Under the pieces are notes generated by a model. The model saw only the letters and a program-made list of their open reading frames with translations, did no database searches and was not told the DNA's origin. This document shows, in pieces, positions 1-9,550 of a stretch of 64,000 nt of DNA (positions are counted from its first letter, which is position 1; every line of letters starts with the position of its first letter). The position numbers and the translations under genes were made by a program. The DNA is taken from positions 62,001 through 126,000 of the forward strand of contig JALEFZ010000055.1 of the NCBI GenBank assembly GCA_022760475.1, in the 5' to 3' direction. Source of the stretch: Bacteroidia bacterium. GTDB taxonomy: Bacteria > Bacteroidota > Bacteroidia > J057.

Positions 1-391
1 ATTTGGCAAGGAATCGCCACTCAAAGGATATTCCGACCTTTTCATGGTGGATGTCTATTCGGAAGGTCATGCCAAGCTGGATCTACAAGGCAAACTCAGC
101 GGAGAAGTAGCAATCGTAGTCGTCTCAGGCAGCCTGGAGGATGAAGGCGAACGCATCGAGCAAGGCCAAATGCTCATCAGCAAGACCAATGAAGAATGTT
201 GCATCAACATGGAGCCGGGCAGTCATGTGCTTCTTTTTGGGGGTCAACCACTTCCTGAAGAGCGCTTCCTGATGTGGAACTTCGTTTCAAGTAGAAAAGA
301 AAGGCTTCAACAAGCCAGACAGGATTGGAAAGATAAAAACTTTCCCATGATTGAAGGAGACAATACTTACATTCCTTTTCCTGATTTCTAG
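1..391 (+). CDS. Pirin family protein, C-terminal part (cut by window start)
   Basis: The reading frame is open from base 2, so this is the 3' end of a gene that begins outside the window; the ATG at 44 is internal. The visible 129 residues match the second cupin domain of pirin-family proteins: a strand segment ending in an RIEQGQML motif, then LLFGGQPL, then the family's closing WNFVSS..E....R.DW and a final YIPFPDF. Pirins are cytoplasmic bicupins; some bind iron or oxidise quercetin-like substrates, but the metal ligands lie in the missing N-terminal half, so activity cannot be judged. The gene downstream starts 50 bp later and is unrelated. Confidence 0.85.
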   Translation, partial: FGKESPLKGYSDLFMVDVYSEGHAKLDLQGKLSGEVAIVVVSGSLEDEGERIEQGQMLISKTNEECCINMEPGSHVLLFGGQPLPEERFLMWNFVSSRKERLQQARQDWKDKNFPMIEGDNTYIPFPDF

Positions 392-441
392 CACATTTAG
401 GTTTCTATTCCGTAAAAAGGGTAAGACATAAAATAGCCAAC

Positions 442-1158
442 ATGAAAACGAAATTGTTTTTCCTTATCCTCATTTGTGGAGCCCTTGCGGGATATTCTCA
501 AGACTTACTTGGCAAGTGGTATCGTATTGGGCGGGGAAGCCTTCAACAGCTGGAAATTACCCCTGACTCTATATTTAGCAAAAGGCTATGGTTCGATTTT
601 AGCCCTATATATCATGTAGATTCTGTCGAAGAAAAAGGTGAAAGCAATGCCTATCATTCTATAAAAAAGATTGACAACCGCTATTTAATTATTTTTTCAA
701 AAGATAAATCTTCCAAATTTGACTCAGAGGTACTTTTCGATTTCCAAAAAAGCAAATGGATCAAGTTGGCATGGAATTATAAAGATTCCGTCTTTTCGGA
801 TCTTGAAAATACCATCTCCTTCTACAGCAATGACAGGAAAAAACTATTTGGCTATACCTTATTTCACGAAAACTACATCCCTACCCTCCAATCCATGAAA
901 TCCATTAAAAAAATGGATAAGGAAGAGTTCAAAAGATTTCTCAACATTTACTTTGAAAAAATTGATGAGTCCATAAAGGAGTTTGATAAGTTCAATTCGG
1001 GATACATAGCTATTTTGTACAATAGTGAACAGATAACTCAAGCACTTTATGAGGCAGGCTATAACCCACTAGAGCGGATGGATGAGCTTGAGGAGTTATT
1101 CATAAAATTTAAAGATGAGCCTGAGATAAAAGCACTTATAGATAGCAGAGACAATTAA
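442..1158 (+). CDS. Hypothetical exported protein
   Basis: This is a 238-residue protein of a family I do not recognise. It opens with a clear Sec signal peptide (about residues 1-19, two basic residues, a Leu/Ile-rich core and a GYSQ cleavage region typical of Bacteroidota). The mature part starts with LLGKWYRIG, the kind of GxW opening seen in lipocalin-like strands, then a mixed strand region, and from about residue 150 becomes charged and helical (many Lys/Glu). It is probably periplasmic or released. No catalytic motif is visible. The lipocalin resemblance rests only on the GKW start and is weak. Confidence 0.6.
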   Translation: MKTKLFFLILICGALAGYSQDLLGKWYRIGRGSLQQLEITPDSIFSKRLWFDFSPIYHVDSVEEKGESNAYHSIKKIDNRYLIIFSKDKSSKFDSEVLFDFQKSKWIKLAWNYKDSVFSDLENTISFYSNDRKKLFGYTLFHENYIPTLQSMKSIKKMDKEEFKRFLNIYFEKIDESIKEFDKFNSGYIAILYNSEQITQALYEAGYNPLERMDELEELFIKFKDEPEIKALIDSRDN

Positions 1159-1275
1159 CAGTGAGAGGCCTCCATGGGCTGAAAAGGGAGAAAAGGAAGA
1201 ATTTTCCCCTCGAATGAGAAAAGTTTCGATAAATTTATATGGATATTAAATCGAAACAACCTCAGCCAATCTACC

Positions 1276-1920
1276 ATGGGCAAAAAAATCAACTGGCTAA
1301 ACCATATCATTGAATTCATTGTAGTGGTAATTAGTGTCCTGCTGGCCTTTCAGCTCAACAACTGGTCAGTAAAAAGGGAACATAAAAAAGTGGTAAGCAT
1401 GCACCTCGATCAGATTGATGAAGAAACCCGCTACAATAAAATTGCACTTACCTCTGTGCTTGAGCTATCGGAGAAGCAATTGGCACTTCTAGATACACTC
1501 ATTGTGATGCTTGCCAAGGATGAGTCAAATGACCTTTCTACCATCAACAAGGCTTGCTTTCGCCTTTTGAACATTGGGAATGTTTACCTAAAAAGAAATG
1601 CTTATATCTCTCTCACTGGCACTGGAGACATTCGTTTTCTGGATAATTTTGAAGAAAAGAACAGGGTAATTAGCCTGTATGAATATTACGATTGGGTAGA
1701 ATCGATTGAGCGTATTGCGATAAGCAATTATAATGAAAACTTCTTCCCGTACATGAATCAGAATTTTGACATGGTCCAAGCCAAAGTTCAGAAGGAAGAA
1801 GTTTACCGAAATAAAAAATTCATAAATGCCCTTGCCACTTATCGCTATGGAGAAAAGCAAAAGGTTGATAAGTACAAGGACTGTCTGGAAGTGGTAGAAA
1901 GCTTCCTGAAAAAAGAATAA
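1276..1920 (+). CDS. DUF6090-like single-pass membrane protein
   Basis: This 214-residue protein has one transmembrane helix at about residues 10-28 ending in AFQLNNW. That helix plus (L/I)NNW junction is the hallmark of DUF6090-type Bacteroidota membrane proteins, whose function is unknown. The rest is a helical, charged domain with an EEKNRVISLYEYYDW segment resembling the family. The short N-terminus (GKKINWL) is probably cytoplasmic. It stands alone: the upstream gene ends 117 bp earlier and a hairpin lies just after the stop. Confidence 0.65.
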   Translation: MGKKINWLNHIIEFIVVVISVLLAFQLNNWSVKREHKKVVSMHLDQIDEETRYNKIALTSVLELSEKQLALLDTLIVMLAKDESNDLSTINKACFRLLNIGNVYLKRNAYISLTGTGDIRFLDNFEEKNRVISLYEYYDWVESIERIAISNYNENFFPYMNQNFDMVQAKVQKEEVYRNKKFINALATYRYGEKQKVDKYKDCLEVVESFLKKE

Positions 1921-1947
1921 ACCCGGATTTTTATATCCATCCGGGTT
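1919..1947. terminator. Hairpin between convergent genes
   Basis: A 9-bp perfect inverted repeat (AACCCGGAT / ATCCGGGTT) with a 10-base loop lies between the plus-strand stop at 1920 and the minus-strand stop at 1956. The downstream T-rich stretch is weak, so termination is likely but not strongly supported. Confidence 0.55.
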
Positions 1948-1955
1948 CATTTAGC

Positions 1956-2366
1956 TTAGAGATTCTGAAACGATTTCGTATCCGTAGCAAAATAATACTC
2001 AGGCGCGCCTTCCTGGCAATACTGCAAAGCAAGTACCTGCTCCCCATTCTGCTGGCCACTGATGATAAACCTGACATCACTCTGTTCTCCTGGATAAATA
2101 TGGTCTCCCAGTTCGCTGCCCTGGAACCAGTCATCCTTGTCCAAATCGATGATTTCAACCTGGTCATCAACTTTGATTTCCATAGAAAAACTTCTAAAAT
2201 CGCTACACTCGCTTGAGTTATACTCTTTTGAAATCGAACTTCCATCAGAAATTGGAAGTGAATTTACATTGGGATTGGTGTATGTGTAAATTATTTCTGA
2301 ATTGACCATCATTTGAAGGAGCGTGACTGAGGTTCCACTTAGGTTTTGAACAATTAGGTTTCCCAT
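1956..2366 (-). CDS. Hypothetical protein, 136 residues
   Basis: I do not recognise this protein. It has no signal peptide and is rich in beta-strand-like segments and acidic residues (for example IIDLDKDDWF). It contains two cysteines, at SECSD and QYCQEG. The start at 2366 is a plain ATG preceded by an AT-rich stretch. It faces the DUF6090 gene tail to tail. An overlapping 104-residue frame on the same strand was rejected because its composition (many Arg/Ser, no pattern) looks like a shadow. That this is a real gene is likely but not certain. Confidence 0.5.
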   Translation of the reverse strand: MGNLIVQNLSGTSVTLLQMMVNSEIIYTYTNPNVNSLPISDGSSISKEYNSSECSDFRSFSMEIKVDDQVEIIDLDKDDWFQGSELGDHIYPGEQSDVRFIISGQQNGEQVLALQYCQEGAPEYYFATDTKSFQNL

Positions 2367-2627
2367 AACAATTAAATTTTAAGGGTTAATGATTGATTAT
2401 GGGACAAGTATAATCGGGCAATCGGGCCCGTAACGAATAAAATCAACCAAGGCCATATTGATTATCATCAACAATCAAATGCCTTCTACAGACTATTAGG
2501 AAGGGCTAAAAGTTCTATTCGTAGAAGAAATTTAACGATTGATATTTGTGGATGGCCTTACTGATAAAGAAACAAAGGTATCAACTGGCTTTTTTTAGCT
2601 GCCCTGACTCCATATCTTCACCTTGCC

Positions 2628-3851
2628 ATGGAAGAAGAAAAATCCAGATTAGCTCGCCTCACCGCCATCCTTACCCAGCTACAATCCAAGCGGATGATTA
2701 CAGCTCGAGAATTGGCAGAAAAGCATGGGGTGAGCATTCGCACCATTTACAGAGATATTAGGAGCCTTGAATCTTCCGGAATTCCGATTCTGACCCACGA
2801 GGGAAAGGGCTATTCTATGATGCATGGCTACAAACTTCCTCCTATCATGTTTACCGAGGAAGAGGCCAATGCCCTTATAACTGCCGAACACTTAATCAAC
2901 AAAAACCGAGACGAGTCATTGGTATCTTATTATCAAAGTGCCATTACCAAAATCAAAGCTACCCTTCAGCACAACCAACAATCAAAGACGGAATTGTTAG
3001 CCAGCAGAATGCAGATTCGAAACAATTCTGAAGAGGAGAAAACCAGCAACTATCTTATTCAACTTCAATCTGCTATTGCGAACTACACCCTTCATAAGAT
3101 CTCTTACCTTTCTCTGGACGGAATCCTCACCGAACGCACAATAGAGCCATTTGCGATATATACGACCAAGGGTAACTGGATTCTAATTGCCTTTTGTAGA
3201 AAAAGAAATGATTTCAGGGCCTTCAGGCTAGATAGAATTCAGACACTTTCTTCTTTGGCCACTCTATTTGAACCCCACAACATGAGCCTGGAAGAATATC
3301 TCGAAGAATGTAGGAAAAAATATTTTTCCACCCCTGACACACCCTTGACAGAACCAAATCCTAGCTTGCTGTCAAATCACAAAAATGACTTTATGCAAAC
3401 AGTAAAAATTGAACCATTTCACATGCTAGGTATTTCCATCATTACCTCTAACAAAGATGGGCAGGCACTGAAAGAGATTGGAGACCTCTGGGGAAGATTC
3501 ATATCCGAGAACATATCAGGTCAAATTCCAAATAAGGTCGACGATACGGTATACTCACTTTATACAGACTATGAAGGAGACCATACAAAACCCTATCGTG
3601 TGATATTGGGCTGTAAGGTATCCTCCCTTGAAGACGTCCCGGAAGGTATGCTTGGGAGAACTTTCGATGGGGGTAACTATGCACAATTTACTGCCAAGGG
3701 CAATCTGAACGAAGGACTGGTAGGTAAAAAATGGTTTGAAATTTGGCAAATGGATCTGAACAGGGCATACACTGCTGATTTTGAGGTGTTCGGAGAAAAA
3801 GCCCTTAATCCCACAGATGCAGAGGTGGATTTCTTAATTGCTATAAACTAA
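2628..3851 (+). CDS. WYL-domain transcriptional regulator with C-terminal GyrI-like ligand domain
   Basis: This 407-residue regulator has three parts. Residues 1-65 form a DeoR/YafY-type winged helix (ARELAEKHGVSIRTIYRDI, then the wing). Residues of about 135-225 are a WYL domain ending in the typical RAFRLDRI. From about residue 252 to the end there is a GyrI-like / AraC effector-binding domain (segments VKIEPFHMLGIS and LGCKVSSLEDVPEGM). Ordinary YafY regulators stop near 230-320 residues, so the GyrI-like tail makes this a fusion. It probably acts as a cytoplasmic, small-molecule-responsive repressor or activator. The DUF1801 gene starts 8 bp after its stop and may be co-transcribed. Confidence 0.88.
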   Translation: MEEEKSRLARLTAILTQLQSKRMITARELAEKHGVSIRTIYRDIRSLESSGIPILTHEGKGYSMMHGYKLPPIMFTEEEANALITAEHLINKNRDESLVSYYQSAITKIKATLQHNQQSKTELLASRMQIRNNSEEEKTSNYLIQLQSAIANYTLHKISYLSLDGILTERTIEPFAIYTTKGNWILIAFCRKRNDFRAFRLDRIQTLSSLATLFEPHNMSLEEYLEECRKKYFSTPDTPLTEPNPSLLSNHKNDFMQTVKIEPFHMLGISIITSNKDGQALKEIGDLWGRFISENISGQIPNKVDDTVYSLYTDYEGDHTKPYRVILGCKVSSLEDVPEGMLGRTFDGGNYAQFTAKGNLNEGLVGKKWFEIWQMDLNRAYTADFEVFGEKALNPTDAEVDFLIAIN

Positions 3852-3859
3852 ACGGAAAA

Positions 3860-4279
3860 TTGAAGATTCAACAAAATCCAAAAGTCAAGGAAAAGTTTGA
3901 CTCCTACCCACCGGAGGTAGGAGTCAGGCTCTTTGAGCTTAGGGAGTTAATACTCGAAACTGCACAGGAGATAAACCCAAAGCTTGAGGTCTCAGAGGAA
4001 CTAAAATGGGGAGAGCCAGCTTATCTGACCAAGAAAGGAAGTACCATCAGAATGGATTGGAAGGCTAAAAGTCCCAAGCAATTTGCCATGTACTTCAATT
4101 GTAACAGCCGCTTAGTGGAGACTTTTCGAGTATTGTATGGAGATTTATTTCGCTACGAAAAAAATCGGGCTTTGCTATTTGAATTGGAGGAAGAGATTCC
4201 AAAAGAAGAAATCAAAAACTGTATCAGGATGGCATTGATTTATCACCAGGTAAAGGATAAACCCTTATTGGGAAATTAG
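3860..4279 (+). CDS. DUF1801 domain-containing protein
   Basis: The protein is 139 residues long if it starts at the TTG at 3860. No ATG occurs in frame before residue 64, which lies inside the conserved domain, so the TTG start 8 bp after the regulator's stop is the best choice and suggests translational coupling. The sequence follows the DUF1801 (YdhG-like) pattern: an N-terminal helix, EELKWGEPAYL, then GSTIRMDWK and QFAMYFNC, and a C-terminal helix with IRMALIYHQ. Members are small cytoplasmic proteins without a settled function. Pairing with a WYL/GyrI-type regulator suggests it belongs to that regulon. Confidence 0.75.
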   Translation: MKIQQNPKVKEKFDSYPPEVGVRLFELRELILETAQEINPKLEVSEELKWGEPAYLTKKGSTIRMDWKAKSPKQFAMYFNCNSRLVETFRVLYGDLFRYEKNRALLFELEEEIPKEEIKNCIRMALIYHQVKDKPLLGN

Positions 4280-4363
4280 ACCAGATCACCTGAGTTAACC
4301 TGGAATATTCAGAAACGTACAATAGTAATCCACCCAGATATCTAACCAATACATCATTCCTAC

Positions 4364-4714
4364 ATGCCAGATTATAGCACTTATTCAAACGAAAAACTTG
4401 TTCAGATACTTGAAAATAAAGCCGATTATCAAGCAAATGCGATAGAGGAAGTTTTGGAGGAATGGAAAAGTCGAGATATCAAGCCTAAAAATGCCAAAAA
4501 ATTGGCAGAGGAAATTGTAAGGGGGAAAATCAGGTCATTCTTAAGCAGAAAAAGCAGGCTAACTTTCAGGCCACAAAACATGCTTTTCCCGGAAAGTCAT
4601 TTCTTATCAAAAAAGGCCGTTAGCAGGCTTTTTGGTGAGGAGTATAAAAACTGGAAGGAGCGCAAGAAGATGTTTGGAAGCAACAATCCCTTCAATGATG
4701 CTTCACTATTATAG
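4364..4714 (+). CDS. Small hypothetical protein with Bacteroidota YSNEKLVQILENKADYQ motif
   Basis: This 116-residue cytoplasmic protein begins with a helical motif (Y-S-x-E-x-L-x-x-I-L-x-x-x-x-x-Y followed by AIEEVLEEW) that I know from the N-termini of several uncharacterised Bacteroidota proteins. Here it is followed by a basic linker (SFLSRKSRL) and a Phe/Lys-rich tail. No transmembrane segment or catalytic motif is seen. It may be an adaptor-like soluble form of proteins that usually carry membrane helices after this motif; that is inference. It lies 84 bp after the DUF1801 gene and before a putative terminator. Confidence 0.6.
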   Translation: MPDYSTYSNEKLVQILENKADYQANAIEEVLEEWKSRDIKPKNAKKLAEEIVRGKIRSFLSRKSRLTFRPQNMLFPESHFLSKKAVSRLFGEEYKNWKERKKMFGSNNPFNDASLL

Positions 4715-4729
4715 GCCCTAAGAAAATAA

Positions 4730-4769
4730 GGCAGGAGAGAGCCAAGCATCAAGCTTTCTTTCCCCTGCC
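4730..4769. terminator. Putative terminator hairpin between convergent genes
   Basis: The arms GGCAGG (4730-4735) and CCTGCC (4764-4769), with partial further pairing of AGAGAG and CTTTCT inside the loop, lie between the convergent stops at 4714 and 4781. The stem is interrupted, so support is moderate. Confidence 0.45.
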
Positions 4770-4780
4770 CGGTTAATTAT

Positions 4781-6904
4781 TTATTTCTTTATAAACATTT
4801 CTCCAAAAGAGATCTTACCATCCCTGATAAATCGAAGGTGGTAGGCTCCTGCTGCCAAGCCTTGTGTTTTGAGTATTGCTTCACCTTTAGGAACTGTTTT
4901 AGACTGAACTTGTCTACCCATTGCATCATAAAGCTCAATTACTCCCGTTTCAGGGATGCCTTGGATGTGTAAAATGTCATTAGTTGGATTTGGGAAAAGT
5001 TTAAGGCTGATCTTTGGGCGAATGGGTTGAACTGAATTTGGAATCTGTGCAAAATCAACATAAGCCGCCAATAGTCGGACATAGGCGGCCTGATAATAGA
5101 TCCCAGGCTCAGTAATTTCCCAACTGCTTTCAGGCCAACCTGTGTTGAAATCAAGAAATGCCTTTTGGGCAGGTTGGTTATATGGCGGGCTTAGGTTGGC
5201 ATAGGAAAAATCCTTGTTGCTACCGCCAACCAAAAATCCAGGCGCTGGCCCTTTGGGTGAGTTCAAAGCGTGGTCATAATCTGTACCATCATTGAACCAG
5301 GTATGATAAATCTCATTTACGCTTCGCTCAGCACCGTAGTCGTACATATTCGACAGGTAGACCATGCTTTGAGGATTTACTCCATGGAAGTAATGCAATT
5401 GCTCCGCTGCTTTGGTGGCATAGCTTAGGCTATCACCAAGCACATTATTTTTTGCTAACAGTAGGTTCAAATTAGCCAGTGAGGCAATGGCCTGGTTACT
5501 TCCCCAGTGATAAGAATAGGATGGTATAAACGCCCGATATAAATCAAGGTCATTAAAGCCGAAAAAGCTTTCCCAGTTATTTCCCACAGCAGTATCCAAG
5601 AGGTTGTTGAAGGCCTGCTTTACCACCTGATTTGCTCCTGTTGCTGATGAATACCTAAAAAAAGCATCTATGGATGTAATCTGGTAATAGGAAACGTAAT
5701 TGTTTACAAAGAGGTAGTGTTGCTGATAATTATCAACAATAAAATTATTGTAAGCAGGGTCAGCTGTCGCCAAAAACAGGTTGATTGCCGCTTCTATGAT
5801 CAAATTTGTTTGGGTTTGTAGGTCAAGGTCAGCATCACCTGACACGATGCTCCCATCGTCACAATTCAGTTCAAGGCTACCATTGATATAGTAGGGCAAA
5901 GCATAATCAAAAGAGAGCTTTGCCTTGGCAAGCAAATCATTGGCATATGACTGTTGGGCAGGAAAAGCATCCAAAATAATGCTTGCCCTCGCAAAAATTG
6001 TAGCCAGAGTAAGTGAGGCGGAGGTGCAGGTTGGTCCATAATACCTGGGATCAATATTTGCACTTGGTGGAGAAGAAGTATTTTCGGAATAGTTTTTACT
6101 GCCCATTTTAATGTGGGCGCTGCCGTCGGGATTCTGCATTTTCTCCAACCACTTCAACTCCCAAATTACTTCATCTATCACATCAGGAATTCCATTTCCA
6201 CTTTCAGGGATATTCCAATTATCAGAAAAAGCATTAGGATGCTCTTCATAGGCAGACATCAGATCCTGAAGGGTGGTCTGGGTGAAGCTTACATACTTAT
6301 TGTAATCCCCTGCATCAAACCAACCTCCCGAAAGGTCTTTTTCTGTGGCGGCATCATTTGGAGAATAAATGTAACGGGCGTTTTTGTCTTGAAGAGGATT
6401 GCTAAAGTTCATCCCATCTGCCCATTTGCTCCCCGCATGAGAGGCCTTTTTCTCCGCATTGCATCTGTTGTAGAAAAATGCCCTTCCAGCCTGTTTCAAG
6501 ACCTCTTCATAGGGATTTTCGCTGATGCTAAAAATGGGACTTCTTTCACCTGAGGTCCTATCTTCCAGGTAATAATTCCCTGTTGCTTTGAAGGAACTGA
6601 AATCCACCCACCAACCCCTATCTCCTGATTCTTCATGAACAGCACCATTGTCCCAGCTTTGGGGTGCCACGCTCATCACCACTTGATTGGTCTGCATATC
6701 TACAAGGTCAAGCATAGCAGATGGATTAAAAGAAACATTGGCATTATAGCCGTTTTGAGGATCACTGATTACCGCAACCTTTGTCGCTTCCAATTGATAT
6801 CCGAATTGATCTACATGGATAAAATGACTCATGTTTTGGCCATGTCCAATCTGTATAAAACAGACATAGGCACACACATAAATGAAAAACCTTAAAGCAT
6901 TCAT
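4781..6904 (-). CDS. Secreted glycoside hydrolase family 9 endoglucanase with T9SS type A sorting domain
   Basis: This 707-residue protein has a signal peptide (residues 1-22, ending GHGQ), an N-terminal CelD_N Ig-like domain (about 27-120, VDQFGYQ), a GH9 (alpha/alpha)6 catalytic domain (about 125-620) and a C-terminal type IX sorting domain (about 635-707, opening LFPNPTND). Catalytic motifs are present: DAGDYNKY with the two aspartates at about 197 and 200, and the proton-donor region ITEPGIYYQAAYV with Glu at about 599. GH9 enzymes cleave beta-1,4-glucans, mainly cellulose or mixed-linkage glucan. The sorting domain predicts export and surface attachment or release through the T9SS. The gene is monocistronic; the divergent neighbour is a hybrid histidine kinase. 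Confidence 0.95.
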   Translation of the reverse strand: MNALRFFIYVCAYVCFIQIGHGQNMSHFIHVDQFGYQLEATKVAVISDPQNGYNANVSFNPSAMLDLVDMQTNQVVMSVAPQSWDNGAVHEESGDRGWWVDFSSFKATGNYYLEDRTSGERSPIFSISENPYEEVLKQAGRAFFYNRCNAEKKASHAGSKWADGMNFSNPLQDKNARYIYSPNDAATEKDLSGGWFDAGDYNKYVSFTQTTLQDLMSAYEEHPNAFSDNWNIPESGNGIPDVIDEVIWELKWLEKMQNPDGSAHIKMGSKNYSENTSSPPSANIDPRYYGPTCTSASLTLATIFARASIILDAFPAQQSYANDLLAKAKLSFDYALPYYINGSLELNCDDGSIVSGDADLDLQTQTNLIIEAAINLFLATADPAYNNFIVDNYQQHYLFVNNYVSYYQITSIDAFFRYSSATGANQVVKQAFNNLLDTAVGNNWESFFGFNDLDLYRAFIPSYSYHWGSNQAIASLANLNLLLAKNNVLGDSLSYATKAAEQLHYFHGVNPQSMVYLSNMYDYGAERSVNEIYHTWFNDGTDYDHALNSPKGPAPGFLVGGSNKDFSYANLSPPYNQPAQKAFLDFNTGWPESSWEITEPGIYYQAAYVRLLAAYVDFAQIPNSVQPIRPKISLKLFPNPTNDILHIQGIPETGVIELYDAMGRQVQSKTVPKGEAILKTQGLAAGAYHLRFIRDGKISFGEMFIKK

Positions 6905-7211
6905 AGTTCAAACAGCATGATTGAAAAATACGGCAACATGCTCATTTATAAGGGGGGAGTTAAGGAAATTGGGATTCAAACAGTCTTGGAGTAGTCAAGT
7001 CTCAATATAGCTCTTTAACTATATGGAGTCAAAAGAAAAGTAAATTGCCAAAAAAATTTCAAAAACAATTATTTACCAAGCAATGAACTAAAAGGAATCT
7101 TATTCAAAGATCATACTAGGCTTTAAATAATCTTACGGCTGTAACATTCTCAACAGGAAGCGAATGGAATAGTGGAAAACAAATCATACAATTGTTAAAA
7201 TTTTCATTGTC
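6905..7211. other. Divergent intergenic region between GH9 gene and hybrid kinase
   Basis: This is a 307-bp AT-rich stretch between the divergent starts at 6904 and 7212. It must carry both promoters. I looked for the Bacteroidota TTG / TAnnTTTG promoter pair on both strands and found no convincing match, and no ORF, hairpin or repeat. Confidence 0.6.
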
Positions 7212-9458
7212 ATGAAAAATAAAGCTCCCAACATAGAACTTGTAAAACGGAAGTACTTCTTTGCTTTGGGTGGCATTGCATTGTTACTGATTCTTAGTCA
7301 GCTAGTTGTTCAACTTCAAATTAAGAGTCAGGAGAATGATGCCCACATCCTAAATGTAGCAGGCAGGCAACGGATGTTAAGCCAAAGACTTGTAAAGGGG
7401 CTAATGGCATATTCATGGGAAAAAGACCCTGTATTGCAGCAAGAATGGGAACTTAAAATACTGGAAACCAGAAAACTCTGGATAGAGTCTCACCAATATT
7501 TAATCTCATTGGAGAAAAATGATCCTGACTCAAGGATAGGTTTTTTGTATAAAAAACTTGAACCTGCCAGGGTAAGGATCCTTGATAATACCGATTTGAT
7601 CTTTCAAACTCATAACTCAGAAGCAACACGCAAAGTATTACAAGATGCCGATATTTACCTGCCCTTCATGAATTACATCGTAAAAGAATACGAGAAAGAA
7701 TCCAATAGGGCAGTTGCATTGTTATCAAGGCTGGAACTTGGTATTCTTGCCTTGGCGATTTTGTTGTTAATCCTGGAAGCATCCTTGATTTTCTTCCCCA
7801 TTATCAACCAGTTGGTAGCCTCAATCAATGCACACAAAAAGACCCAACTGGCCCTTGAAACTCAAAACAAGGAACTGGAAGTGGCAAAAAGGGAAGCCAT
7901 TGAAGCCAACAAAGCCAAATCATCATTCCTGGCTAATATGAGCCATGAAATAAGGACTCCAATGAATGGCATCATGGGAATGGCAGACCTTCTAACTCAA
8001 ACCGAACTGGATATCGACCAAAAAGACTACGTCAATACCATTTCTTCCAGTGCGGAAAGCCTCTTGCTGATCATCAATGACATCCTTGACCTATCTAAAA
8101 TCGAAGCGGGCAAAATCGAACTTGACCCCATTCCTTTTAATCTACAGCAGAGCCTCGAAAATACACTTTCCCTCCTGGCTCCCGTCGCAGAGCAAAAATC
8201 ATTGGAGCTTGTACTGGATTGGGATTTTAAAATTCCTACAAGGATTATAGGAGACAACCTTAGACTCAAACAAATCCTTCTTAATCTCCTGGGCAATGCC
8301 TTGAAATTTACCCATGAAGGCTTTGTCCTTTTGACTGCAAACATCAAAGAAAAAAAGCATAATCGTGTCAGATTGGAGTTTCATGTCATTGACAGTGGAA
8401 TTGGTATTCCTCCAAAGAAATTAGATTCACTCTTCGAAGCATTTACACAGGTAGATTCCTCCACCACCCGAAATTATGGGGGGACTGGATTGGGGCTTAA
8501 TATCTCCCGGCGCCTTGTCGAGTTGATGGGGGGAAGAATTTCAGTTCAAAGTGAGGTGGGCAAAGGTTCAGATTTTTTCTTTGAAATTGAAATTGAAATA
8601 GATGAAGAATCCCATATTCAGCAAGACTTAAGTCTGCTAGCTGGCAAATCAGCCTGGATCGTTGATGACAACATTGTAAATGTAAAAATCCTGGAAAAGA
8701 CCCTGGAACATTGGGACATGAACTTCACTTCTTTCACAAATCCTGAAGAAGTCCTTAGGAAAGCCAACTCTTTACAGCATACTCCGGATTTAATTCTAAT
8801 GGATTTGAACATGCCGGGTATAGATGGATATCAGTTGACAAGTAAGTTGAAGGAGGTTGATTCCTTCAACAAGACACCATTTCTTTTGCTTACGTCCTCT
8901 TCCTCCTTAACTGAGGAAAAGAAAAAACTATTTACCAAAGTTCTAAATAAGCCATTAAGGTATTCCCTGCTGGCTCAAATGATTCAACGATCTCTTACAA
9001 AGAAGGACAGCCTTCCAAAGGTAGAAAAACAACAGTCCATGCAGGTAGAGAAAGGCATGGATTTAAGGAACATAAAAATCCTCCTGGCAGAAGATAATCC
9101 TGTAAACCGGAAATACCTTCTTAAGGTATTTCAAAAATTAGGAACAAGCGCCGAAATTGCCACTGATGGCCTGGAGGCCTACGAAATGGCTAAGACAAAA
9201 AGCTTTGACCTGATCTATATGGACATGCAAATGCCGAAAATGGACGGTTTGGAGGCAAGTAAAGCCATACTGGGAAATCCTGCTATCAAATATTCACCAA
9301 TAATCGTTGCCCTGACTGCCAATGCCATGGAAGAAGACCGAGAAAAGTGTATAGCAGCTGGCATGAAAGACTTTTTGACCAAGCCCATCAAAATACAGCA
9401 AATCAGGGAAAACCTTGAAAAATGGGCCAGCTATATTTCCATTCAAAAACAGATATAG
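7212..9458 (+). CDS. Hybrid sensor histidine kinase with PilJ-type sensor and two receiver domains
   Basis: This 748-residue inner-membrane kinase has TM1 at about 13-33, then a periplasmic helical PilJ/NIT-like sensor (motif [10 protein letters not shown] at about 52-61, known from type IV pilus transducers and nitrate sensors), TM2 at about 171-195 and a coiled-coil linker. The HisKA domain carries [10 protein letters not shown] with phospho-His at about 245. It is followed by HATPase with GTGLGL, a first receiver domain (DD near the start, MDLNMPG with Asp at about 531, conserved) and a second ([17 protein letters not shown] with Asp at about 671). No Hpt domain is present, so phosphotransfer must use a separate protein. 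It is divergent from the GH9 gene; a functional link is only a guess. Confidence 0.93.
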   Translation: MKNKAPNIELVKRKYFFALGGIALLLILSQLVVQLQIKSQENDAHILNVAGRQRMLSQRLVKGLMAYSWEKDPVLQQEWELKILETRKLWIESHQYLISLEKNDPDSRIGFLYKKLEPARVRILDNTDLIFQTHNSEATRKVLQDADIYLPFMNYIVKEYEKESNRAVALLSRLELGILALAILLLILEASLIFFPIINQLVASINAHKKTQLALETQNKELEVAKREAIEANKAKSSFLANMSHEIRTPMNGIMGMADLLTQTELDIDQKDYVNTISSSAESLLLIINDILDLSKIEAGKIELDPIPFNLQQSLENTLSLLAPVAEQKSLELVLDWDFKIPTRIIGDNLRLKQILLNLLGNALKFTHEGFVLLTANIKEKKHNRVRLEFHVIDSGIGIPPKKLDSLFEAFTQVDSSTTRNYGGTGLGLNISRRLVELMGGRISVQSEVGKGSDFFFEIEIEIDEESHIQQDLSLLAGKSAWIVDDNIVNVKILEKTLEHWDMNFTSFTNPEEVLRKANSLQHTPDLILMDLNMPGIDGYQLTSKLKEVDSFNKTPFLLLTSSSSLTEEKKKLFTKVLNKPLRYSLLAQMIQRSLTKKDSLPKVEKQQSMQVEKGMDLRNIKILLAEDNPVNRKYLLKVFQKLGTSAEIATDGLEAYEMAKTKSFDLIYMDMQMPKMDGLEASKAILGNPAIKYSPIIVALTANAMEEDREKCIAAGMKDFLTKPIKIQQIRENLEKWASYISIQKQI

Positions 9459-9550
9459 ATCAGTCTTTGTGGTACATATTTGGACATTTTCATATTTTTA
9501 GAAGAATATTTAACAACTCGTTCCGTCTTCTACACCAAAATACCACAAAA

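Noticed and set aside
1931..2245. Alternative 104-residue minus-strand frame overlapping the 136-residue gene
   Set aside because: It lies in another frame of the same DNA, is rich in Arg and Ser without any pattern, and shows no better start.
9422..9550. Longer start for the bestrophin gene
   Set aside because: It would overlap the kinase gene and add a Phe-rich tail unlike the family; the ATG at 9551 fits the known N-terminus.
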